From NCBI RefSeq assembly GCF_019059575.1, contig NW_024882972.1, forward strand, positions 62,001 through 126,000: a stretch of 64,000 bases of DNA, written 5' to 3'. The notes beneath the pieces are model-generated. The model saw only the letters and a list, made by a program, of their open reading frames with translations. It ran no database searches and was not told the DNA's origin. The first letter of the stretch is position 1. Every line of letters starts with the position of its first letter. Below are positions 43,590-56,735 of this stretch, in pieces. This DNA comes from Amphibalanus amphitrite (taxonomy: Eukaryota > Arthropoda > Thecostraca > Balanomorpha > Balanidae). Made by a program: the position numbers and the translations under genes.

Positions 43590-44718
43590 AGTGTCCATAT
43601 ATTCCATCGTTTTTGTTGACTACAGGCCATGACCATAAACGTTCCACTGTGCTTGAGCTCAAACACATTTCACGGTCACGAATACAGGGTGTCACGAAAT
43701 TGTTGCGAGATGTTGTACGTGTGTTCCGAAATTGATTGCGTCGTAGTTGCGTCAGTGTTCTCCAGCACCTCGCTGACAAGTTATCAGCGGCCACGTGGTC
43801 TGTCCCTGCGGCACGTGGTGAAGCTCAGAGAGGCCTCTGTAGCCCGTCATGCCCCAAACGAGAATTCCCAGTGGATGCTTCACCGTCTCGACGGTGCAGC
43901 GCCTCTGAGCTGCTGTTGGCCCAGAACTAATTGTCGGGACGGTTAGTGACTTAGGAGAGCTCTAATATCGCCTCATCACTGAACAAGTCTGAACCTCTTA
44001 GTCCTGAATGGCCCAGATTTGGTGGGTCTTGGCGAAATCCAGCTGCATCACTTCTGAATGACGGTAAGCAGGGTTGCAGCCTGAGGTTGAGCGACTTCAG
44101 CTTCAGGGTAGTCTTCAGATACCGGGGGGATGGCCGATTTAGATGTCGGGTGCCCTGTTCTAGATGCCCTGGTGCCGGACCCGTTAAAAGTACATCCATT
44201 CAGCACTCGGGAGGGACAACATAGCAGACCAAGCCGACCGCGCATCAATTTCGTGACACTCTGTAGGTATATAACTACGTCTTGCGTCACTTCCGTCGAG
44301 ATGGAGCCACCACTGAATGGACTTGAGCCACCGTCTCCGTACCTTTCTTATAGGTATACGGAGTTGTAGCCGTGTGCATGAAAGCTGCGATGTCCAGTGT
44401 TCTGCCCTGGTGGGCTACTGTTCCGGCAGAGACAATTAAAAATGTAAACGTGTAACAATCAAATTTTCGTTAATTGAAAGAGCATTCTTTTCTGATCAAC
44501 ATCCACCCATAGTATTTTCAAAAACAGTGCAATAATTGTACTGAACGCCCGGTGCTCGGCACCTGACGGCCGCTGGGGCTCAGTGACCTTAACTCGCCGG
44601 CGCTACCCGGAGAACGTAGTGTCCTCTCACTTGGTGCGCATTGACAGCGATTAACTTTTGTAAACGGCAGTCACAAATGATGCTTACCTATACATCCTCG
44701 CTGGTGTGAGTCTGATGT
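43590..44718. other. Interval between the palindrome arrays
   Basis: Mixed DNA, no recognised gene. Confidence 0.55.
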
Positions 44719-44867
44719 CAGGCATTTTGCAAAATACCTGGTAAAATAATTTCAGGCAGTTTGCAAAATGCCTGGTTGGTCAGGCAGTTTGCAAACTGCC
44801 TGGCCGGTCAGGCATTTTGCAAATTGCCTAGGCATTTTGCAAAATGCCCTCGTTTTCACTTTGCCTG
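44719..44867. repeat. Palindrome array of GGCATTTTGCAAAATGCC units, array 2
   Basis: Inverted relative to array 1: the unique end GTTTTCACTTTGCCTG is at the right. Linkers read TGGTTGGT or TGGCCGGT. Both arrays start CAGGC and end GCCTG, but no clear TSD flanks them. Confidence 0.88.
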
Positions 44868-45244
44868 TAACATACATAGAAAAGAACCTGCTTGCGGTGG
44901 GACACATCCTAGTAATCCTATTAAGAGGAGATATCAATGTATCCTAATATGAATTCGCAGTATAAGTCTTGGCGCGTAGTTCTTCACACCACCAGGTACG
45001 GCCGCCCGGCAACGGCGGTTTATGGCAGCAACTCCTCTCGCACCGGTCGATCTCTACCGTTCTGCTGGCTTCGTGCAGGCATATGGAGTATGATGAGCGG
45101 GACACTTGCCTACATATGACAATAAATCAACCAAAGCCAAGCGCCAGCAAGTTAATTGATGGGCATCTTTGGTCCCTTCAAATGCGAAACCTTTGGGCTT
45201 TGGTCGTGGATTTGTGACATTCCTTCCGTCATAAATAATAATAC

Positions 45245-46444
45245 TTAACCCGCGCCCTGCTGGGGGGGGGGTGTTTGAACACCCCCCCTGTGGTTTTTCG
45301 CGAATATCTCAAAAACGGCGGCGCGGAGCGCCGCCGTTTTTGGTACACCTTATCATACATCAATTCTACACATGTTGTGAAAATTTCAGACCAAGGTCAT
45401 TCAAGGTCAGGTCACCAGGTCACTTGAAGTGACCTCACCTCATAAAAACTTTCAATGTCTGTCATAGCTACACCGAGTGACCGATCGCTTTGAAACTTTC
45501 AGCGATTGCTAAGAGCAATAGCATGTACAAAATGTATATCTCAGAATTTTGATATCGATGACCTAAGGTCAGGTCAATTTTGCGACCTCCCCATTATAAG
45601 TCAATGGGAGAAAATTGAAATGCGCCTCTTTTGGATGAAAGACATTATAAACACTCCCAAACACCGAATTACAAGTGGTTTAGACACACTGAACATAAAA
45701 ATGGTGTCCGTGACCCTTGTTTATGCCCTGAGGTCATCTTAGGTCACGAATGGTATCTAACAGTTTTTCGCAAATAACTTTTGATAGAGGTATGCTAGAG
45801 CGATGAAAACGCCTTAGATGTGTTCAGCTCGACGATACGGATCGACTGATATGCAACATGACCCTTTCCGGTCAGGTCATGACCTTGACCTGAGGTCAAA
45901 TTTTCAAGTTGACCTTTCAAGGTCAAGTCATAGTTCATTCGATGCGTCTTGACGAGAGGAACACGATGCCGGTAAAAGTAAGCTCGTACAAGGCTTGGGT
46001 CAAAAGTTATTGCAGAAAAACTGTTTTCGAAAAAATCGGCTATTTTTGCAGTTTTTGCCCCCTGCAGGCAAAACCGTTGACGTTAGGTCAAATCTGAGAG
46101 AATTACTCAGAAAGGGCGTTAAAAGAGCTATCGAATGCGCTTTTCCGCGGCGCTGTAGCTCTATTGGTTCCCGAGTTATGCGTTGGCTTCTTGGAAATTT
46201 TCGACATTCGACCTGGAAATCGGCGAAATTTTGCCTTCAATGACCTCTGGTGACCTGATCTTTGACCTGACCAAAAAATTGACCGAAGTGATTTCGTCAT
46301 TATTTTTGACGCTCTTTCGAACGCCGCCTTCCGCGTATCGCTACGTGGCCCAGGAGCCGAGTTACAAGGGGGGGGGGGTGTTCAAACACCCCCCCCCCCC
46401 AGCAGGGCGTGGAAATCCAGGACCCCCAGCAGGGCGCGGGTTAA
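45245..46444. mobile_element. piggyBac-type TTAA element, family A, complete ends (reverse orientation)
   Basis: Single core on the left (TTAACCCGCGCCCTGCTGGG), doubled on the right (CAGCAGGGCGTGG, 16-bp spacer, CAGCAGGGCGCGGGTTAA). Loops are GTGTTTGAACAC and GTGTTCAAACAC. In reverse complement it follows 18356-19531 throughout. AGGTCATGACCT lies at 45874-45885 and a GGCGGCGC hairpin at about 45315. Confidence 0.88.
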
Positions 46445-47456
46445 TAGCTAGTACCAAGGCAGCAGGGAACAAGCTTCTAAAATAGGTTTCTAAGTTACGT
46501 AAATTCATCTTGCTCTTTGCATAAATAGGCAGATGCTGTATTTCAATTAAAACTAAAACGCGACGATCCGCACCGGCCGCTAAGCTAAGCCAGATTGTGA
46601 TCTGCGCTCGGCTAGCTCAGCTCGCCGCGGCCGCTCGCTGCAGCAGCAGCTGACTGGCGAGCCGGCCAATTGGCCACCACTGAGCCCGCGTGGCGTGCTG
46701 ATGGTCCCGGCGACAAGCCGAGTCCCAGTCCGCTCGGCAGAGGCGCTCTGCGGCGCCCGCGGCCGCCCGCCGGGCCGGCGGCGGACCGGCACCGACCGCC
46801 CGCGGGGCTCCGCAAACACCAGCCGCTGCAGTTCTGGTAGCAGTGCCCGAGTGCTGACCAGACTGGGAGGTGGGGTCACTCGAGCTCATCTCCACCAAGA
46901 GGGCGGCGTGCTGGTTCGGTCGGGCACGACGATACCCGCCCGCCATCGCCCGCGCCGGATCGACTCCATTCTAAAAAGCTGAAGTCGAAAGGGAAACGGA
47001 TCTGGCACTTAAAGCGCTATCAATTCCAATACCTTGCTTTATTCTTGGCATCGTTGCATCTTCTTTATCAAATAGTTAGAAAGAAAACTAGCTTTGAACT
47101 AGTGAGCCCGGGGAACGAATTATCGAAGAGGACATGGACGATGTATTTGTATTGTATTGTATTTTACATCATTGGCACTCTTCCACTAAAGGTGGCTTTT
47201 CCGGGCCCTCGTCAAAAGAGTAAGCGCGTTAAAAAGAAACAAACAGTTAAACCAGATGCAACAGTATAAAAGCACACTAATGTTTGTATCATCGCCTATC
47301 CATCGATCTGACAATGATGATATTTAGCAAAATCTGAGAGCTATAGTTGCGAGCTGCGACATTTTATACTGATACTGTTGAACTACCAGCGGACATCCAC
47401 TTGAAACATGGACCCTCAGCCGCGACTACAAAGACCGATCCACCGCCGGGACAGCG
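46445..47456. other. Interval with no recognised gene
   Basis: CpG-rich patch at 46590-46960 with overlapping open frames but no domain. AT-rich after that. Confidence 0.55.
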
Positions 47457-47600
47457 AGGCCTCGGAGACAATATCCCGGTCAGGAAGCTCCGGGGGCCTC
47501 GGAGACAATATCCCGGTCAGGAAGCTCCGGGGGCCTCGGAGACAATATCCCGGTCAGGAAGCTCCGGGGGCCTCGGAGACAATATCCCGTTGGGGAATCT
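47457..47600 (+). repeat. 38-bp minisatellite, four units
   Basis: Units of GCCTCGGAGACAATATCCCG plus GTCAGGAAGCTCCGGGGG, nearly identical. The fourth is diverged after ATATCCCG. Confidence 0.92.
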
Positions 47601-48774
47601 CCGGGCGGCTGGCGGCGCGCAGGGCGGTTCGCAGTAGCGGCCGGGATCCGTTCAGCGGCGCCGAGGCTGTAATTGAATCCGACCTGTGCACCTGGCGGTG
47701 GGCGGAGCGTCGCGCCAGGGCTCACACCTCGCCCCGCCCACGGAGCGGCACGTGGCAGCCACCGGCAGCGGCAGCGCGTGCCGCCGCCGCTCCCGGCCGG
47801 CCCCAGACGGCGGCGCTGCCGCGGCCAGCGGAAGCGGCGACCGCCCGGCCCGCGGCATTTGCCAGCCAAGGAGGAGTCATTTCGACAACTGAGATCTGCT
47901 GAAAAGCGCTGATTTGGCCATGTAAAAATGATCTGCCAAAAGAGTCAGCATAATGTGACGGTCGACATAAAAGTGTGCAGAGTCCACATGTCATGACCCT
48001 CCGCCGGCCGCCAGATGCCAGTCACGATCCCTGGTCACTGGTCAGTTGACAGTGTGGTCACTGGTCAGCCGTCCGTCCGGCCGGCCGGCTGACCGGGCGG
48101 TTCCGGCGGCGTGCCGGCCGCGCCGCGGTGGGCGGGCTTTGACCAGGTGTGTGCACACTGCACACTGGATACCATCGCTTCACCAGCTGGCGCTCGCTTC
48201 ACGGGAACGCTCGCGTGCACCCCCGCAACAGATTTGGACTGATGTGCGCGCAACCAGTCCGTTCCTGGAAATGATAGGTAAAAAAGCAGTGGTTGAGTTA
48301 GTTAAGTATACCTACAAATTAATACCAGCTGCGTGACGAAGCAGTCAAATATGCTGTATGATACTACTAAAAGACCTCGGCAAAACAGCGCTTCAATAAC
48401 AGATGCTGCTGCACGCCAACAATGTTCAGCAAGAAATGATGAGTGACAGCAATATTTATTTCTTGATGTAAAGCGAATATAAATGAACGCGCTGCAGGAG
48501 CAGACATAAGTACTAACAATGGAACCTCGCCGGTTGAAACATGTAGCCCTTAGTCTATTTCAGACCGAACTGAATGGCATCTATCTGCAGTGCGGCGCGC
48601 TGCTCCGGACTCGGCCCCCAGTCCGGCACGGGGATCGGGCGGACCACACCCTCCCAGTCGTACCAGTCGTATCCCAACGTTCACCGAGTCGCGAGTCGAG
48701 GTCCCCAGGTGTACTGGAGTCCAAACTTACACCGACGGGCGCGCAGCGGCGACCACACGGCGGCACTCCCAGAC
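47601..48774. other. Interval with no recognised gene
   Basis: CpG-rich to 48180, then mixed. No recognisable coding exon. Confidence 0.5.
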
Positions 48775-49165
48775 CCGCGGTCTCTCCGCGGCGGCGGCAC
48801 ATACATACAGGTCCGCGGTCCCTCCGCGGCGGCACATACAGGCCCGCGGTCCCTCCGCGGCGGCACATACAGGCCCGCGGTCCCTCCACGGCGGCGGCAC
48901 ACCCAGACTCCCGGTCCCTCCGCGGCGGCGGCACGTCCCTCCGCGGCGGCACGTACAGGCCCCCGGTCCTTCCGCGGCGGCGGCACATACAGGCCCCCCG
49001 GACCCTCCTCGGCGGCGGCACATACAGGCCCCCGGACCCTCCTCGGCGGCGGCACACCCAGACTCCCGGTCCCTCCGTGGAGACCGCACATACAGCCCCC
49101 CCCCCCCCCCGGTCCCTCCGCGGCGGCGGCACACCCAGACCCCTGGTCCCTCCGCCGCAGCCGCT
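48775..49165 (+). repeat. CCTCCGCGGCGGCGGCAC minisatellite, about a dozen units
   Basis: Units of 25-37 bp around GGTCCCTCCGCGGCGGCGGC with ACATACAGGCCC or ACACCCAGACTC linkers. It gives long Pro/Arg-rich open frames on both strands. Confidence 0.9.
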
Positions 49166-49959
49166 CCGCTCCCTAATCAGCGCGTGGTAGCCAGCTCGTC
49201 ACCCGCACACAGACGGGCATCGAATTCGAGTGGACTGTGCTCAGTCTCATGGAGTTCACTTCAGTGGCAAGGTGGATCAGCTTATTCGACTGCAAAGCAA
49301 GAGGCACCCTTGCCCTTGCTGCAAACTGATGTTGCCCTGTCCTCGGTAAAACGGTGTTATCTCAGGCAAAGTCAAGGAAAATGAGTCAGGCGACCAGCGT
49401 TGCATCATTTTACGACCTTGTCCAGTGCAAAACCATAAATCCAGTCACAGCCATAAATAACTCACTAGTCTGTAAACACTGGAAATTTTAAACTAGAATG
49501 AAATGCTTAAGATAACACTATACGTGTCGACGCTATGAGGAGTACATAAAACAATGGAGGGATATCTCTACCGATCCCTAATATCTGGAGGTCACTAACA
49601 AGGCAATTAACAAAATTTATGAGCATTGCAGTGCAAGATAGGTATTTATGAAATGCAGCTGCATGCAAGAACCGATCACGGCCGAACCAAGCCCACTAAA
49701 TCGAAGCAAAAAATGTCAAATCGATCGGCCCGCCGGCGTCCGGTGGCCGTTCAGCCGCTCAGTCGGAATGTCGATGACGCCATATCGATGACGCAAACGA
49801 CATATACCGGCCATTACGTATATCATCGAACTTCCGCTGCGAAGGCGCACGGGCCACAGCGAGCGGAGCGGTGGCTTTTTGAGGAAAATTGCATCAGCTG
49901 TGATTGATCAGAGAGCAGAAACATGAACCGGGTGTGCACACAGGGCACACTGTACAGTG
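49166..49959. other. Interval with no recognised gene
   Basis: Mixed DNA. The right part (49900-49959) has several GTGCACAC and GTACAGTG palindromic bits next to the following element. Confidence 0.5.
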
Positions 49960-50858
49960 TAGGGGAGAGTGGAGCAAAGCGGCCACCCGGGGCAAAGCGG
50001 CCACCCATCGTTTTAGCCCTTCATAGCTGGCGTCAGTTCCAATTTATGGTTTCCAATTATACTTCTCTTCACGGTCGTTCGAATGAGCCAGACCGGGGTT
50101 TCAGGCCCATCACCATTGTTCCGTGAAACACGGAAAAAGCATTTCTTGCCAGGTTACCAACTATGTTTACAATTTTTAAGTTTTATGTTATTCCATAACC
50201 GTTTGGAATTTTTATAAACGTTCTTGTCCATGCATTGCATGGTTATCGTACATGTATTCTACCAATTTTAATGTTTTTTACCCCACTAATAGCTAAGCTG
50301 GAATATTTTTGTCTCGGACGGAATGCGCGGGGCAAAGTGGCCGGGGCAAAGTGGCCACCCCCCAATGGGCCATAAGTTGCTTCCATCTGGATAAAACATT
50401 ATTTATATTCAAATGTGTCGTCATGCATTCATCTTGGCCACTTTTCAGTTGCATGAGTTACCAAATAATGCAATTAAATGTTTATTTTCATGACAATCCT
50501 TTCTTTGATTACCTACAGGTGGAAGATGATAAAGTAAACATCCATCCTCGCTTAACCTTGTCACCATCAAATACCCTAGTCGTACACGAGGCAACTATTT
50601 TGTTTCTCAAATCGGGACTTGAGAAGACGCCGGTGGCCGCTTTGCCCCGGGGTACGGGGCAAAGTGGCCAATATGCATAGGTTTAAAGTTTTGTCAATAT
50701 CTTTCATATGTGAACACCTTTGGAAATAAAACGCAGTTGAAATAAAAGGCAACTTAATAGGGATCACATTGGTATAGAAAGAATCTTTCCAAGTTTAAAA
50801 ATCAAGCGATGGCATCGTGAGAAGCGTTAGGGTGGCCGCTTTGCCCCACTCTCCCCTA
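49960..50858. mobile_element. DNA transposon relic with TAGGGGAGAGTGG ends and 10-bp TSD
   Basis: CTGTACAGTG (49950-49959) and CTGTACAATG (50859-50868) flank the element. The ends are TAGGGGAGAGTGGAGCAAAG and the near-perfect complement. The phrase GGGGCAAAGYGGCCACCC recurs inside at about 49981, 50330, 50344 and 50630-50670. It is 899 bp with no transposase. A 9-10-bp TSD would suit a Mutator-like element, but the TIR does not prove it. Confidence 0.75.
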
Positions 50859-50995
50859 CTGTACAATGTACGTGCAGTGCAAAAAAAGAAACGGACGCAA
50901 TCTGTGAGTTTGTTGAACATATTGGCACAAGAGAATATATTCAAGTTAATACAGCAAACCCAAATAGAAAATTGTTAGCCGGAAAATGGAAAATA

Positions 50996-51114
<119 letters not shown>

Positions 51115-53400
51115 TAGGAAAAAAGAGAACATACAGAGACACACAGAAAGAGCAGTCACACAAAAGGGAGTCACTGAAATATGAAAATATTAGCAGGGTT
51201 TAAATGGAAGAGCGAAAGAAGAAATGTTTCATTGTGACCCGTATTAAAACATTCATATGCCGTTTGCCGGCGGATTTCTGACATTGCGGTTTGTTTTCGG
51301 TTTGCCACCGACACTGGAGGAGAGGGGGACCGGGTTCGCGCGTGCTTCCACTCGGTAATCGTGTTCCTTCAGGCCTCGTCGCTTACAGGGCACCGTTCGC
51401 GGAAAGCGCTCAGCTGGTATATATCAGCATACCAACAGCGAGGAGGGTGGTAGCTGGGGGATAATCACCTCGGCTCAGCTCCGCGCAGGCACCAAAGGCG
51501 ACTGCAGCGCCGTGCACAACACGGCCCACCATTGCATGAGTGACTGGTTCGTGATGGCAATTATTGCATAAGGCTTCTGTTAAAGATCAGCGGCCGTCCG
51601 GACTCATCAGATAAGGAGCACAAACGGCCCGGCCGACATTCCGCAGTTGCATGGCCGCTTTGACACTTCGGAATGAGTGCTGATGGTTTCGTTTACCTCA
51701 CATTGAACACAGATTGGGTGTGTGATTATACGGGCAGCAACAGCCTGCGCTTTATTCCGACGATTGATTCAAATACGCTACTACATAGAGCACATTATAT
51801 TTGCATGGGGTTGACCCGGAAAACCTCAGAAGCATGGGTACCGTTTATTGTATCTCATAGGTATAAAGAAATACTTCCCGACAAATATTGAATTAAATCG
51901 AATTATATTAAATTTGAATTTCCCAGCTTCTTGTACCGACCTCAATTTTCTCTTCAGGTCTGGAAAACCAAAACAATAGATCGATTACCAGCATGGCTGG
52001 CGTTTCTACACCGAATGCTATAGAGGCACTGCAGCTCTTATAATCTCTCCTAAGTCGAATACATTACAAATTAAATCAATCTGCCCTAGCTTGCGAGTGC
52101 TGCTTCCCGCGTCCTAAACTGCGCACGCGGGGTCCACCTTTTAGCCATTTCTATCCTAGTTACCTGAGGGAATCCAAATAGCTTGGAAAGTAAAATAAGC
52201 GGTGCCACATCTTTGAAAATAAAATATAACAAAAAAAAAACATTTTGATGCAGGAAATTAACTATCTCAGCGTCAATTCCAAAATTTATCTGCAAAACCA
52301 ATGTTGACTTAATGGAACCGAAGCAAGACAGAAATATACAGAAAATATGACGTGTGGGAAAAGTACCGATATCAATGGCAAAATAACAAATATTTGTTGA
52401 AGATCAATACCCTCAAACAGCCAATCAGCCAGCACTGCAGCCACAGGGTGGTATGTACCACCCATGTCACCGGCAGGGTCGGGTCAGACCCCCCCCCCCC
52501 CCCGAGACACCCGGGACGGGCGGCGACCGGCCTGAGCCGAAGCTGATCGGGCCACTCGGCCAATGGCTGTGCACGATCTGAGCCTGACCAATGGAACATG
52601 ATCGTGGCCGAGCCGCAATAATGGTAACAACGATATCTGAATGAATGATTCATTCACCATTCACCAACGGAAAATTTAAGCAGAAAAACCGAGGCTGAGA
52701 TGACCTTGGTCCCTAAACACCGCCGAAATTCGCAATCTCGCTTCTCCGAAGTAGGCACAAAATCGGCGCTACTTTTACACTCACATGTTTGCACGGTCGC
52801 GGTAAACATAAATCGGACCATCTTCTCGAGGGGCCCCGGCGGTACACGGGTGGAGGAGCTGCCGCCCGGTCGGCCGGCCGCTCGGCGGCTGCACACTGCA
52901 CAGTGCACGTGCTGCCGGTGCACAGTGTCCCGCCCGGCCGGCCGGTGATGGGGCCACTCGGCAGCCACCAGCCGCCCGGCACCCAGCGCCCTGGCGTGAC
53001 CGAGCTGCATGCTGCGGTTCCCCAGCCGGTTTAGCCGTGCTTTTTGCGTCGTTTCTTTGCTGATATAAGCTGCTTCGCCGAAACTCTGTTTGATGTGTCA
53101 ATTGACCGGTTGGAGCACGCCATTCAAACCTACATTGTCGAGGGTTCATGCGGTTGGACTCGTTCTGATAGGAAACACCTGCTTACAACTCCCGCATTTT
53201 CACTCGGGTATTATCTTGAATTGGATTTTTCCTTCATCAGCCAAAACAAATCAAGGGGCTTACCTAATTCATAATAACTTGAAGCATAAGCTATAGGTAA
53301 GCCTATTACGAGCAACTATTGGAAGTGTCAAAACTGTTCGACCATGTAGCGCCTTCGTCTCACTGCGCGGTAGATATTACTTTTTGGACGCCATTTAATT
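51115..53400. other. Interval with no recognised gene
   Basis: Mixed DNA with a CpG-rich patch at 52830-53020. No gene or clear element. Confidence 0.5.
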
Positions 53401-54672
53401 GCGTCCCAGAAAAGCTATTTCTGGCACCTAAAAGCTGACTCGCCCCAAAATTGGTCCTCAGCACCTATTTGGTGGATACCAGCACCAATCATGGAAAATG
53501 ACCTTAATTAGCTGTTTCTGGCACCTATTCATCGGTACGCCTTACTCTTTTTTTCTGAATCTGGCACCTAAATGCTGAGCGTAGCACCAATCTAGTAGGA
53601 AAATGAACTACTGGCTGGTAGAATCATGTTGTTCTGGTATAATGACCCCTGGAGTCTAGCCTAAAGGTTGCCAGTGCAGCTACACTCTAAGACAGCCCCG
53701 TAGTGATCTCAGCATTGTACATGACGTTTAAGTAAGCAAATAATATTGATTTGTTTGAAAAAACAATGTCATTTAAATATTTAAAAGTATTTATTTGTAA
53801 TGCTTAAAGGGAAACATTTTTGTGAGTAATTGTCTCGATTTTGACCATTAAAACGGGTATTGTATTTTTTGACGTCATCAAATAGCTCCAAAAAAGAAAT
53901 GTAATGTTTTCATTCCGTTCAAGGCCGCTGAAGAAACGCGGGATCTTGCGTGGGACATTGTCCGTTGTTTGCCGCGCAGAGTTGTGCCGTGGTTGTGCCT
54001 TTTTCATCCGTTTCTTACTTATGTGTGCATGAAGCTTTGATTTTGTTTTTGGTTATTGTGTGGCCGGTCAGTCAAACGCCCCTGTAGAAACCGGATGCTG
54101 CGTTTGATCGAGATGGAGTCAGACGATGATTGCAGAAAGCTAATAATATTGAAAAGAGGGCCGGTTGCGTGGCATGTCTGTTCAGAGTTGACATTTTGCT
54201 TTACTCCAGTTTATGACCTGAGAGCCTGGCTGGAAGTGACGGATCCAAACTCTTCACGTTAAAATGGCTGAGGGTGCAATAATCTCTACATAGCGGGCTG
54301 GTATAGGAGCGTCTTGCTATGCTGCACCATAGCTGGCTAGTGATTCTCTTTTGGCTAGAAATGGCATTATTCATTATCTCCACTGGCAAAAATGGCACTT
54401 GACATCACCGAATGCAACGTTCATGTTTGTTAGGATACATAAAATCAGGAAGATTACGCGAATTCGGTAGGCAAACGTGGAATAAAATAGGTGCTGGATG
54501 TTTTGGTTTTGGTGCTGAATCAGCAAACAGCAAATACGGAGTTCAACTAGACGATCTGGCAACTTTAGGCTGTGTGGAAGCAATTAGGTGCCAGATTCAG
54601 ATATTAGGGTCGAATAAGCATTTTGGGGCTGATCAGCAATTAGGTGCCAGAAACAGCTTTTTAGGGACCAGA
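53401..54672. mobile_element. Element or inverted pair with TTTCTGGCACCTAA ends
   Basis: The stretch at 53401-53465 (GTCCCAGAAAAGCT.TTTCTGGCACC..CGCCCCAAAAT) recurs in reverse complement at 54606-54672. GGCACCTA also recurs inside (about 53525, 53575, 54590). No TSD was found, so the exact ends are open. The frame 54412-54960 crosses the right arm and is not credible. Confidence 0.6.
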
Positions 54673-55339
54673 AACAAATATTCCCCTTACTTTTTCGACA
54701 AAGATAATACTAGTCTAAGGCTATGGTTATCAGTCTGCCGCCAAATTGGGTGGGAAAAGCAAACGCTAATGAGCCCAATCTATGGGGACGAGTCTCGCGC
54801 GTCCTGGCATTATGCTTCACGAAAGGCCGATGACATAGTTTTCGAGTTATTCTCAGTTCGTGAGAAAAAAGAATACCTTACCACGCAGAGAGACAAAAAC
54901 GTTCCAGAAGACACACTGTACAGTTTCTGGAACGCACTGTACAGCGTGTGTACAGCGTGAAAAGACTGAACTTTATTGATCAGATCGAAACACAATAACT
55001 GACCTTTCTTCTTCTTATCGCCGACATGGCCAACTGGAGCAGCTGTGAGCTGTGAAATGACGCATGCAATGGACATTGGACACGCATCGCTAGATAAGCC
55101 AACCCTTACGGATAACTGTTGGCTCATGTTGTCTTCAGTTTTTTTCAAGAACCTCTCGAAACTGGCCGTATGCCTCTCTACGATGATAGTCTTCCGGATG
55201 AGGCTAAAAGTACTTTAAGTTTTCATTTTTCATCATTCGAGAAACTCAGCGAATATTTAGAGCGGTTAGTGAATAGTTCAGAGTCCGAGACAATCCCAAG
55301 CAGTTTCAGTTTTAGGTTATGTTTAGTGTATGGAAGTGA

Positions 55340-56303
55340 GTAAAAAGACATCGCCAGTGCTTGTTCATGGTGATGTCACTGCGACCGCCAACAACGAGCG
55401 TGCTGAGCTGTTAAACCGCACGTTTGCGACCAGGTTCACGTCCTTTACATATGCAGGTACTTTACCAGTCGCTTTGCAGCTCGATTAGCCTATTCTGTCA
55501 GAGCTCGGTGTCTCAGATGGCGCTGTCTTGCGCATTCTAGAAGGGGTGAAAACGAATAAAGCGTGCGAACAAGATGGCATAAGTGCTCAGTTATGTCATT
55601 GTCCGTCATTGTACCGCTGAACTTATCACTCCTCTCACTGTGTTGTACAGACAGGCACTCGCTCAAGGGATATTTCCCATTAGATGGAAAGAGACAAATA
55701 AAGTGTCTGTCCATAAAAAATGGATCAACCAAAGAGGCGGCGAACTACCGCTCAGTCTCATTGTTACCCGTTTTTGGGGAAGATCTTGGAAAGAGTTATC
55801 TGTTAGAATCTTATAACGCACGTTCGCACCGCTCTGTCTGAGAAACGGCATAGTTTTATTCCACATCGCTCGTGGGTAACGAGCCTGTCCAGTGTGTCCA
55901 CTCTAGTAGGCGCAGGATGGCAGACGATCTCGAATGGCACTCAGCTTGACTGTATTTACATATACCGATTTCTCCGCCGCCTTTCAAAAGGTTGATCATC
56001 GGCTTTTACTGCACAACAGAGTTCGTACGGCATTTATGGACCAGCACTTGCACTGATTGCATCTCGCTTGCGTGACCGTCAGCAGCGTGTAGTGGTGAAC
56101 CGCCCAGCGTCGTCCTGGATGCCAGTGACCTCGGGCACTCCTATTGTCTGTTGTCAGTCTGAGTCAGTCTGAGTCAGTCTGAAGTCAGTTGAGTCAGTCA
56201 GCTGAGGGCAGTCTGGTGTCTCCGCTTCTCTTTATCTTATTTATCGAGGACTTAACTTCGCACGTCGAGTCAGAATATCTCATGTACTTACGCTGACGAC
56301 GTT
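55340..56303 (+). pseudogene. LINE reverse transcriptase fragment (Jockey/CR1-type), broken
   Basis: Blocks of a non-LTR reverse transcriptase appear in order: NNERAELLNRTFA (about 55392), VKTNKACEQDGISAQLC, EAANYRSVSLLPVF (55734-55775), YTDFSAAFQKVDH (55961-55999), LRDRQQRVVVN, SLVSPLLFILFIEDL (about 56211-56255) and CTYADDV (56283-56303). The blocks lie in different frames, so it is a pseudogene. A small (GTCAGTCTGA)n expansion at 56152-56200 splits the G-S-L motif. The sequence is cut immediately after YADD by a TTAA element inserted at 56302. No endonuclease domain was recognised upstream. Confidence 0.85.
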
Positions 56304-56735
56304 AACCCGCGCCGGGCCGGTGCTCCGCGACCTCCGCGCCGGGCCGGGGGGGGGGGGGGGTGGGTGTCTGAACAGTGAACACCCCCATGTTTAAAGGTAG
56401 TGTGCCACCTTCCAATGATTTCCCATTTTATTTTTCCTGAGATAAGAAGCTTCTGTTTTTACCTAATATCGCAAAAAAAAATGGGGCTGGAATAGTGCTT
56501 TTTTCGCCTAAAAGTTTATCGTTTTTTTATATGTATAACAACTGTAGTGGGCTGACTTGCAAACAGGCGTCGGCAACGATCGTGAATGCGGCGCACATGT
56601 GACAATAATCATAGGTCATTATAGAGTTACGACGTACGGGAATGAGTTATCAGCTGTCTAATCGTAGACAACACAATGTCGAACTTAAACTGTAAGCCTG
56701 TATTGGTATTGTTTCTTTAATTTGGCTGTCGAACA

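Noticed and set aside
43377-44867. CRISPR array
   Set aside because: The repeats are palindromic and variable, the linkers are short and similar to each other, there are no cas genes, and the DNA is animal.
48519-49384. Pro/Arg-rich proteins on both strands
   Set aside because: Driven by the CCTCCGCGGCGG minisatellite; no unique conserved sequence.
54412-54960. 182-codon open frame
   Set aside because: It crosses the right arm of the inverted pair 53401-54672 and matches no family I know.
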